Under the pieces are notes generated by a model. It saw only the letters and a program-made list of their open reading frames with translations, had not been told where the DNA came from and did not search any database. Below are positions 57,701 through 64,000 of a stretch of DNA of 64,000 bases, piece by piece; within the stretch, counting starts at the first letter, position 1, and each line of letters opens with the position of its first letter. The position numbers were made by a program, and so were the translations under genes. The DNA comes from Brucella pituitosa (GTDB lineage: Bacteria; Pseudomonadota; Alphaproteobacteria; Rhizobiales; Rhizobiaceae), in NCBI RefSeq assembly GCF_003049685.1, contig NZ_PYSY02000001.1, positions 1,488,001 to 1,552,000 on the forward strand, given 5' to 3'.

Positions 57701-58816
57701 ATGAACGACGAAACTACAGCCCGCAAGGAAAAAGCGCAAAATAGCGGACAAGAACCCTTACGTCGCGGCTGGACCACAGGTGCCTGCGCCACAGCCGCAA
57801 CCAAGGCAGCACTGACTGCGCTCATCACCGGCGAATTCCCCGACCCGGTTGGTATTATCCTGCCCAAAGGCGATGTGCCCTATTTTCAGCTTGCCTATGA
57901 AGGTCTTGGCGAAGGCTATGCGATGGCAGGCATCGTGAAGGACGCGGGCGACGACCCGGACGTAACTCATGGTGCCACGATCATTTCAACTGTTTTCCCC
58001 GCCCCTCCCGGCACAGGCATTGTATTTCAGGCGGGCGAAGGTGTTGGCACCGTTACGCGGCCCGGTCTGCAAATCCCTCCTGGTGAAGCGGCAATCAATC
58101 CTGTTCCGCGCCGCATGATGACAGAAATCTGTGAGCAGATTTGCGCCGAATATGGCCTGCCAGCCGATCTCGTCATTACGATTTCAGTTCCGGGTGGTGA
58201 GGAGATCGCACAAAAGACGTGGAACCCTCGTCTTGGTATCGTTGGCGGCATTTCCATCCTCGGCACAACCGGCGTCGTTCATCCATTCTCCTGCTCAGCC
58301 TGGATTCATTCGATCCATCGCGGCATTGATGTCGCACGTGCGGCAGGGCAGAAACACGTTCTGGGTGCGACAGGCTCAACGTCGGAAGATGCAGCGCAAG
58401 CCATTTACGATTTACCGGACTTCGCCATTCTCGACATGGGCGACTTTGCAGGCGGCGTACTCAAATATCTGCGCGAACACCCAATCGATAAACTCACCAT
58501 TGCAGGCGGCTTCGCCAAGCTTACAAAGCTTGCGCAAGGTGCACTCGATCTTCATTCTTCGCGCTCGCAGGTCGACAAAGGTTTTCTCTGGGCTATCGCC
58601 GAAAAAGCAGGCGCACCAGACGACATGAAGGACCGGATTCTTTTTGCCAACACGGCAATGGAAGTGCTTGAATTGACTCAAAGCATTGGCATCGACATGG
58701 CGACACCAATTGCACAGAAAGCCAAAGAAACAGCACTCGAAACCTTGCGCGGCGCGCCCGTTGAAGTCGAAATTATCGTAACGGACCGCAAGGGGACGAT
58801 TCTTGCCCGCCTCTAA
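57701..58816 (+). CDS. cbiD: CbiD-type (cobalt-)precorrin C1-methyltransferase
   Basis: 371 aa from MNDETTARKEKAQNSGQEPL. Signature RRGWTTGACATAATKAAL at 24-41; others are VKDAGDDPDVTHGATI, GEGVGTVTRPGL, NPRLGIVGGISILGTTGVVH and MGDFAGGVLKYL. CbiD methylates C1 in the anaerobic pathway; here it accompanies aerobic enzymes, presumably doing the C1 methylation usually made by CobF. Overlaps cobK by 14 bases. Confidence 0.95.
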   Translation: MNDETTARKEKAQNSGQEPLRRGWTTGACATAATKAALTALITGEFPDPVGIILPKGDVPYFQLAYEGLGEGYAMAGIVKDAGDDPDVTHGATIISTVFPAPPGTGIVFQAGEGVGTVTRPGLQIPPGEAAINPVPRRMMTEICEQICAEYGLPADLVITISVPGGEEIAQKTWNPRLGIVGGISILGTTGVVHPFSCSAWIHSIHRGIDVARAAGQKHVLGATGSTSEDAAQAIYDLPDFAILDMGDFAGGVLKYLREHPIDKLTIAGGFAKLTKLAQGALDLHSSRSQVDKGFLWAIAEKAGAPDDMKDRILFANTAMEVLELTQSIGIDMATPIAQKAKETALETLRGAPVEVEIIVTDRKGTILARL

Positions 58817-59549
58817 GCCAAAGATACTAATCCTTGGCGGCACAGCGGAAGCTTCAAAGCTTGCTTTCGCATTACAGCCCCTCCCCGTCGATGCCATAAC
58901 ATCATTGGCGGGCCGCACGGCTAATCCCGCTGCAATCAACGGCGCGGTTCGAATTGGTGGCTTCGGCGGCGCAGAAGGTCTTGCGGACTATCTCGTCACG
59001 GAACAGATTGACCTCATTATCGATGCAACGCATCCCTATGCGACGCGTATTTCGCAAAACGCAGTTATAGCCTCTCAGGCAGCAGATATTCCGCTGCTGC
59101 GGCTGGAACGCCCTACCTGGCAAAAACAGAGTGACGATAACTGGATTGATATTTCAAGCGAAGCGCAGGCAGCCGCTTTAATCCCGGCAGGCGAGTGTGT
59201 GTTTCTCGCATTGGGACGACAACACATCGAACCATTTGCAGAGCGGAACGATGTGCATTTTGTCATCCGGATGATCGATCCGCCACACGTAAAACTGCCG
59301 CAAGATTGCGAAATTGTTCTGGCAAAACCGGGAAATTGTGAATCTGAAAAGCATTTCCTCTCGGCACGCAGAATCGGTCTGATTATCAGCCGCAATTCGG
59401 GTGGCAGCATATCTTATGCCAAAATCGAGGCTGCGCGCGATCTCGCCATTCCCGTCATGATGATAGCCCGTCCGCCAGTCGCAGCAAAAACCGTTGTTGC
59501 GACAGTAGAAGAAGCTATGGCTTTTACCCGCTTAGCCCTCAAGCTTTGA
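58803..59549 (+). CDS. cobK: precorrin-6A reductase
   Basis: NADPH-dependent reduction of precorrin-6A. 248 aa with a TTG start inside the end of cbiD; there is no ATG that keeps the N-terminal ILILGGTAEASKLAFALQ. Other family parts: GGFGGAEGLADYL, IDATHPYATRISQNAV, PLLRLERPTW and ISRNSGGSISYAKIEAARDL. Its last 18 bases overlap the convergent cobM. Confidence 0.95.
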   Translation: MPASKPKILILGGTAEASKLAFALQPLPVDAITSLAGRTANPAAINGAVRIGGFGGAEGLADYLVTEQIDLIIDATHPYATRISQNAVIASQAADIPLLRLERPTWQKQSDDNWIDISSEAQAAALIPAGECVFLALGRQHIEPFAERNDVHFVIRMIDPPHVKLPQDCEIVLAKPGNCESEKHFLSARRIGLIISRNSGGSISYAKIEAARDLAIPVMMIARPPVAAKTVVATVEEAMAFTRLALKL

Positions 59550-60296
59550 TCGCGCAACATGGCTGTGCGCTTCATGATAAAGCGCTGAATCCCGAAAATT
59601 CTTTGGATCAAGTCCCCGGCCAACGAAAATCATCGCGGTGCGTTTGAGATCAGTCGCTTCAATCTTGGCCTCGATATCCGACAAGGTACCACGCAAAATC
59701 TGCTCATCCGACCATCCCACGCGGTAAGCGACCACCACAGGGCAATCCGCACCATAAAGTGGGGTGAGTTCGGTTCTGATCTTCGCAACATTGCGGATCG
59801 AAAGATGGATAACCAGCGTCGCACCCGATTTGCCAAGCGTTGCGAGGTCTTCGCCTTCCGGCATGGCAGACGACTTCACTGATGTGCGAGTGAGAATAAT
59901 GCTCTGATTGATTTCTGGAATAGTCAATTCCTGCTTCATGGCAGCCGCAGCCGCAACAAAGGCTGGCACACCCGGCGTCACATCATAGGGAATCCCAAGT
60001 GCATCGAGCCTGCGCATCTGTTCAGCCATTGCGCCGTATATCGACGGATCGCCCGAATGCACCCGTGCAACATCATAGCCTTTCGCATGTGCCGCTTCGA
60101 TTTCAGCGATAATTTCATTGAGCGTAAGCGCGGAGCTATCGATCAGAAGCGTATCTGTTGGAGCTGAGGCAACCACTTCTTTCGGCACCAGCGACCCCGC
60201 ATAGATGCAGACCGGACAGCTTTCGATCAATCGAAGACCGCGCACGGTAATAAGATCGGCAGCACCCGGACCGGCTCCAATGAAATGAACTGTCAC
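59532..60296 (-). CDS. cobM: precorrin-4 C11-methyltransferase
   Basis: SAM-dependent C11 methylation. 254 aa: VHFIGAGPGAADLITVRGLR (3-22), ARVHSGDPSIYGAMAEQMRR, DVTPGVPAFVAAAAAMKQEL and VILTRTSVKSS-type segment IILTRTSVKSSAMPEGEDL. Same strand as the TetR gene, which ends 61 bp upstream. Convergent with cobK. Confidence 0.97.
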   Translation of the reverse strand: MTVHFIGAGPGAADLITVRGLRLIESCPVCIYAGSLVPKEVVASAPTDTLLIDSSALTLNEIIAEIEAAHAKGYDVARVHSGDPSIYGAMAEQMRRLDALGIPYDVTPGVPAFVAAAAAMKQELTIPEINQSIILTRTSVKSSAMPEGEDLATLGKSGATLVIHLSIRNVAKIRTELTPLYGADCPVVVAYRVGWSDEQILRGTLSDIEAKIEATDLKRTAMIFVGRGLDPKNFRDSALYHEAHSHVARSKLEG

Positions 60297-60357
60297 GCTT
60301 TTTTCCTCAATTCAGGAATTCCGAATGCCTGTTTGGTAACGGGCAAGTCAATTGCTT

Positions 60358-60927
60358 TCAGGCGCTTTTGGGCAAAAGCCCTTCAATATCATTGAAGATC
60401 GACTGCCATTCGTCCTGCGTTAGTTCGAAGAAGTTGAAGCTTCTGAGCAAAAACGCGCCCTCATTGGCGATGAAAGCAAGGCGGGCTTTGCGTCCTTCCG
60501 GTGTGGACACATCCAGACCATCCCATTGCTTGCGATACCAGATACGGGTTTCATTGAGATATTCAGTATTTGGAATAAGGCTGGCCATCATCGCCGCGAA
60601 GCGGGAATCGTCTTCAGCATTGCTTTGGCGGGTTATGCCGATATGCGCAGCAATATGGGAAATCGCGTCACTTTTATTCTGCTTGCGCGCTGTAACCTGA
60701 TCATCAAACCGGTCGCCCCAGCGTTCGATCATCGCTTTCAGAAGTCCGTCCTTATTGCCGAAACAATATTGTACGCCGCCCTTGGTAACACCGGAGGCCT
60801 GCGCAACGGCATCCATGGTCAGCGCGACGATCCCGCCTTCTGTCACGATTTTTTCGGCCATATCGAGCACATGATCGCGATCAATCGAACGTGGACGGCC
60901 AGTTTTCTGCAATTTCTTACTTTCCAT
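60358..60927 (-). CDS. TetR/AcrR-family repressor (SmvR-like)
   Basis: 189 aa. N-terminal DNA-binding domain (about 12-58): DHVLDMAEKIVTEGGIVALT, MDAVAQASGVTKGGVQYCFG and NKDGLLKAMIERW. The C-terminal ligand domain is helical. It is divergent from an SmvA-like efflux gene with a 71-bp spacer carrying two palindromes, so it most likely represses that pump and itself. No ribosome binding site is seen before its ATG; the message may be leaderless. Confidence 0.9.
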   Translation of the reverse strand: MESKKLQKTGRPRSIDRDHVLDMAEKIVTEGGIVALTMDAVAQASGVTKGGVQYCFGNKDGLLKAMIERWGDRFDDQVTARKQNKSDAISHIAAHIGITRQSNAEDDSRFAAMMASLIPNTEYLNETRIWYRKQWDGLDVSTPEGRKARLAFIANEGAFLLRSFNFFELTQDEWQSIFNDIEGLLPKSA

Positions 60928-60998
60928 ACGAACGGATTTATATTATGTCAGCCACCCTGACAAGTTTGAATACGCTCGTATTGAAAAGGTATAATTCG
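60928..60998. promoter_or_regulatory. tetR-smvA divergent operator region
   Basis: 71 bp with two perfect inverted repeats: TGTCAG-N5-CTGACA (60946-60962) and AATACG-CT-CGTATT (60969-60982), centres about 21.5 bp apart, i.e. two helical turns on one face. Minus-strand TATAAA ends nine bases before the tetR ATG. TTGAAT (60966-60971) and TATAAT (60990-60995) with an 18-bp gap also occur but lie too close to the smvA start. Confidence 0.6.
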
Positions 60999-62489
60999 AT
61001 GTTGCCGCAAAATCGCTGGCTCGTTCTCGCAATCGTTTCCAGCGCGTTGTTCCTGATCGTTGTGGATATGACGGTCCTCTACACGGCATTGCCACGTCTC
61101 ACCCATGATCTGGCAGCCAGCGCTTCGGAAAAGCTCTGGATCATGAATATTTATCCGCTGGTTGTGGCAGGTCTTCTGCCGGGCCTCGGCACACTGGGCG
61201 ATAAGCTCGGCCACAAGCGCATGTTCATGAATGGTCTGGCCGTGTTTGGCCTTGCGTCGCTTTGCGCAGCCTATTCGCCCAATCCTGAAATCTTGATCGC
61301 AGCCCGTGCATTCCTTGCCTGCGGTGCCGCAATGATGATGCCTGCCACATTGTCGATCATCCGCCTCACCTTCACCGATGAGAAAGAACGCTCACTTGCT
61401 ATTGGTATTTGGGCCGCAATCGCTTCCGGCGGTGCCGCAATCGGTCCAGTTGCGGGCGGTGTGTTGCTTGAATATTTCTGGTGGGGTTCGGTATTCCTGA
61501 TCAACGTGCCAGTTGTTCTGGTGGCTTTGGCTTTATCTGCCATCAACCTTGAAAACCGCCCACTCGGCTCAAAACGCAAATGGGACCTCGTCGGCTCGAT
61601 CCAAATCATGATCGGTCTGATCGCGCTCACCTATGCCGTCAAGGAACTCGCCAAGCGCGATGCATCCATGACCATTTTCGCAGTGGTGCTCGTCATCGGC
61701 CTTATTGCCACGACGATCTTCGTCCGCAGGCAGCTTGCAAGCACTGAACCGCTCATCGATTTCTCGCTGTTCAAGACGAGACTGTTCTCAATGGGCGTGT
61801 TTGCAGCCCTTGTCGCATCAGGATCCATGACCGGTATGGAACTTGTTTTCAGCCAGCGCATGCAGTTGATCGAAGGCATGTCACCTTTGCAGGCCGGTCT
61901 TGTAATCCTGCCTATCCCGCTGGCTGCATTCGTTGCTGGTCCAATCGCTGGCATGCAATTGCCGCGCCTTGGCGCAGGCAAGGTGCTATGGGCATCGCTC
62001 GCAATTACAGCGCTTGGCGTCGTGATCTACATTCTGACCTATAAGCTCTCTGCCCCGTTCTATCTTGCGGGACTGGCAGTGCTCGGCTTTGGTGTTGGCT
62101 GTGCGATGACGGGCGCATCGTCCTCGATCATGGGAAATGCGCCTGCAGAGAAGGCTGGCATGGCAGCGTCTGTCGAGGAAGTATCATTCGAACTTGGCAA
62201 TGCGCTGGGTGTAACGATTTTCGGCACCATCCTGTCGGCCTTCTACACGGCAAGCCTCGTGCTACCGGCGGGACGGAATATCCCGATCATTGCTCGTGAC
62301 AGTCTTGATGAAGCATTGCTGGCAGCGCAATCATTGCCGCCGGAAGATGCCAGCCTATTGACCAAACTTGCCGCATCCTCTTTTGAGAATGCTTATGTCG
62401 CAGTGATCGTAGCCACGGCTCTACTGCTAATCTTTGCGACCATTGCAACTTACATTGTGCAACGCCGCAAAACTGAAACGGCCCAATAA
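60999..62489 (+). CDS. smvA: SmvA-like DHA2 multidrug efflux MFS transporter, 14 spans
   Basis: 496 aa starting MLPQNRWLVLAIVSSALFLI. This ATG is preferred to the one at 60945 because AAAAGG is nine bases upstream and the length and N-terminus match Salmonella SmvA (about 495 aa). Motifs: VVDMTVLYTALPRLTHDL (membrane span 1), LGTLGDKLGHKRMFMNGLAV (motif A), GIWAAIASGGAAIGPVAGGV (motif C) and GASSSIMGNAPAEKAGMAAS. SmvA pumps export quaternary ammonium compounds and methyl viologen. Convergent with cobE, six bases apart. Confidence 0.9.
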   Translation: MLPQNRWLVLAIVSSALFLIVVDMTVLYTALPRLTHDLAASASEKLWIMNIYPLVVAGLLPGLGTLGDKLGHKRMFMNGLAVFGLASLCAAYSPNPEILIAARAFLACGAAMMMPATLSIIRLTFTDEKERSLAIGIWAAIASGGAAIGPVAGGVLLEYFWWGSVFLINVPVVLVALALSAINLENRPLGSKRKWDLVGSIQIMIGLIALTYAVKELAKRDASMTIFAVVLVIGLIATTIFVRRQLASTEPLIDFSLFKTRLFSMGVFAALVASGSMTGMELVFSQRMQLIEGMSPLQAGLVILPIPLAAFVAGPIAGMQLPRLGAGKVLWASLAITALGVVIYILTYKLSAPFYLAGLAVLGFGVGCAMTGASSSIMGNAPAEKAGMAASVEEVSFELGNALGVTIFGTILSAFYTASLVLPAGRNIPIIARDSLDEALLAAQSLPPEDASLLTKLAASSFENAYVAVIVATALLLIFATIATYIVQRRKTETAQ

Positions 62490-62495
62490 TCAAAC

Positions 62496-62882
62496 TCATG
62501 TCACCGCCAATGCTGCGGTGACACGACCGCCCAAAGTCTTTTCTACCCTTAGAAAAGCTGCCGGTCCTGCTGCCGCCAGCGCGGCAGATTCCGCGACACC
62601 ATGACAACCGATTGTTGCGAAAACCGCCTCCGACGGGTTCTTGATGCGAAATGTTTCCTGCTCAAGCCGTTCCGCAGCAAAGAAGCGCAAGCTGCACCCA
62701 TAATGCTCGGCAAGAGCCAGCCAGACCGGCTCACCTTGTTTCGTGTCCAGTGTTGCGATCATATCGGGCTTTATAACACCCACACCCGCTAGCACCTTAT
62801 CCGCCAATGAAACAAGCTCCTCAAGGTATACGCCTGAGGAGCTGCCCATTCCCAAAACAATGCGCGTTGCGTCAGAGACCAC
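62496..62882 (-). CDS. cobE: CobE (CbiG C-terminal-like) cobalamin protein
   Basis: 128 aa, GTG start at 62882, inside the last codons of terB (11-base overlap). The fold signature is IVLGMGSSSGVYLEELVSLA, then SLRFFAAERLEQETFRI and closing GCHGVAESAALAAAG with LRVEKTLGGRVTAALA. CobE is required for B12 synthesis in aerobic producers with a still uncertain step; its fold equals the C-terminal domain of CbiG. Separated from cobM by the smvA-tetR pair. Confidence 0.9.
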   Translation of the reverse strand: MVSDATRIVLGMGSSSGVYLEELVSLADKVLAGVGVIKPDMIATLDTKQGEPVWLALAEHYGCSLRFFAAERLEQETFRIKNPSEAVFATIGCHGVAESAALAAAGPAAFLRVEKTLGGRVTAALAVT

Positions 62883-63321
62883 AGGGCGATGCTTGCTGCG
62901 CCTGACGCAAATCGTCAGCCGTTACGCCGAGCACATCAGCGATACGCTTGATCATTGCGGTTTCAGACTGATCGATATGGTTGTCCGCGCAAGCAACTCT
63001 CATCAAATCGCGTAGCAAGGAAGCACGGCGCTCAGGTGCCATTTCAGCCAACATGCTGGCTGCCTGCTTCGTCGTGGTTTCATATCCGAAATCCTTCAGA
63101 TACTCAGTCACTTCTGGCAATTCCTCTGCCGAAATCCCAAAGCTCTCTGAAGCAATCGCTTTGAAAGCAGCAATTTCAGCCGGGTGACGGTCGCCGTCTG
63201 CGAAGACCACATGAAGCAGGAGAAGCAATTCCGAAGCGAGGGCCGGATCTTCGGCAACACGCTGCACAGCGCTTTTTTTGCTGAGAAACGCAGAGATGCG
63301 TTCGAAAATGCTTTCACTCAT
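62872..63321 (-). CDS. TerB-like protein
   Basis: 149 aa, helical TerB fold: LASELLLLLHVVFADGDRHP and ADNHIDQSETAMIKRIADVL, both with the D-G/N-x-x-x-x-x-E metal-site pattern. TerB-like proteins are named for tellurite resistance, but single genes like this are not linked to it. First gene of a terB-cobE unit. Confidence 0.87.
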   Translation of the reverse strand: MSESIFERISAFLSKKSAVQRVAEDPALASELLLLLHVVFADGDRHPAEIAAFKAIASESFGISAEELPEVTEYLKDFGYETTTKQAASMLAEMAPERRASLLRDLMRVACADNHIDQSETAMIKRIADVLGVTADDLRQAQQASPCGL

Positions 63322-63420
63322 GGGCTACCCTCTCCTGTGTTGTGTTAGCAACTTTTTCCAATGATGCCCTAACCAGTAAACAACGCAAGCGCCACAATGC
63401 AACAGCTAAGGATTTTCGGA

Positions 63421-63505
63421 AGCGCTGGAGCAAATCCCGAAAAGTAGGAACCGGTTTTCGGACCAAGATCTGCGTCAAACAAAATGAGTAAACTTAATCC
63501 AGAAA
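63421..63505. repeat. palindromic intergenic repeat (module A)
   Basis: GCTGGAGCAAATCCCGAAAA, then GGTTTTCGGACCAAGATCTGC and GTCAAAC; weaker right half than other copies. Confidence 0.7.
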
Positions 63506-63583
63506 TACTCTAAGTCGCACCCCGGCTGGCGTAACGGGACTGTCTGCTCTATGTTGCGCCATCTCATCCCGGAATCCCCCTCC

Positions 63584-64000
63584 ATGCTTGAATTCTTCGA
63601 CACCTTAACGCTCCTTCTGACTATGGCCGCTTTCATTGCCGGGATCATTGATTCCATCGCGGGTGGCGGCGGAATGATTACAATCCCCGCTCTGCTTCTT
63701 GCGGGCATTCCCCCAGTGGAGGCGCTCGGTACAAACAAGCTGCAAGGGCTTTTCGGTTCTTCCTCCGCAACAATCGCCTATGCTCGCAAAGGCCATGTGA
63801 ATATCAAAGAACAATGGCCGGAAGCGCTCGCTTCGCTCATCGGTTCTGTATTTGGCGCGTTGCTGGCGACTGTGCTACCGGTCGATATTATGCGCGCAGC
63901 ACTGCCAATGCTTCTCATTGCAATTGCCGTCTATTTTGCCGTGAAGCCAAGCCTTGGCGACGTTGACCGCACCCGCCGCATCGGTCCATTTCTGTTTGGC
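63584..64000 (+). CDS. TSUP/TauE-SafE family membrane exporter (partial)
   Basis: First 139 codons of a gene cut by the window end. MLEFFDTLTLLLTMAAFIAG, IIDSIAGGGGMITIPALLLA, and ALGTNKLQGLFGSSSATIAY give the first half of the TSUP fold (4-5 spans here of 7-8). The glycine motif IDSIAGGGG and TNKLQG are family hallmarks. An in-frame ATG at 63551 would add 11 residues. Members move sulfite, sulfonates or other anions; substrate not predictable. Confidence 0.9.
   Translation, partial: MLEFFDTLTLLLTMAAFIAGIIDSIAGGGGMITIPALLLAGIPPVEALGTNKLQGLFGSSSATIAYARKGHVNIKEQWPEALASLIGSVFGALLATVLPVDIMRAALPMLLIAIAVYFAVKPSLGDVDRTRRIGPFLFG

Noticed and set aside
60990..60995. TTGAAT-N18-TATAAT as the smvA promoter
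   Set aside because: The -10 ends three bases before the best start codon, so the message would begin after the ATG; the hexamers overlap the ribosome binding site and an operator-like palindrome.

Overview
The window looks like chromosomal DNA of an alphaproteobacterium of the order Hyphomicrobiales, most likely Brucellaceae (Brucella or the former Ochrobactrum group). Pointers are the protein-level character of rpoB and the ribosomal proteins, an Omp25/Omp31-type outer membrane protein, PAS_5, BTLCP, DUF3126 and Tim44-like proteins, a cobR corrin reductase inside a cob cluster, and many AGAGC-bounded palindromic intergenic repeats. This is judged by eye; no search was run. No plasmid, phage, IS or CRISPR was seen.

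Layout. 1-9854 (all minus strand) is the transcription/translation super-locus: tRNA-Tyr, tRNA-Gly, tuf, tRNA-Trp, secE, nusG, rplK, rplA, rplJ, rplL and rpoB (which runs off the left edge). The tuf copy carries a 2-nt deletion that breaks the frame. 10149-24675 is housekeeping and hypothetical genes (rlmB, CBS protein, rhomboid, PAS, BTLCP, gamma-CA-like, cysE, hydrolase, DUF192, cold-shock, gloA, Tim44-like, recJ, glpX). 24953-29432 holds an ABC-F gene, hom and an aminotransferase. 29562-36473 has two lipoproteins, a tandem tRNA-Glu pair, DUF2218, sfsA, map, radC and an Omp. 36767-43097 is a dipeptidase plus five-gene peptide ABC importer operon. 43223-44332 is a siderophore-interacting flavoprotein.

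44409-62882 is a cobalamin (corrin ring) biosynthesis island: cobL, cobG-H-I-J, cobR, cobD-C-B-A, cbiD-cobK, cobM and cobE. Together these cover uroporphyrinogen III to cobyrinic acid diamide and the aminopropanol arm. It is an aerobic-type set (CobG, CobR) that carries CbiD, with no CobF in view, and a CbiG-CobJ fusion beside a separate CobE. Non-cobalamin genes lie among them: a lipoprotein, an exported hydrolase, an orphan amino-acid-type binding protein, and an SmvA-like efflux pump with a divergent TetR regulator. terB and a TSUP exporter (cut by the right edge) close the window.

No wholly new multi-gene system was found. The points most worth a second look are the broken tuf, an orphan minus-strand terminator pair suggesting a small RNA near 12.8 kb, two spaced palindromes in the smvA/tetR intergenic region, the CbiG-CobJ/CobE arrangement, tRNA-Glu leader-trailer stems, and the modular palindromic repeats.
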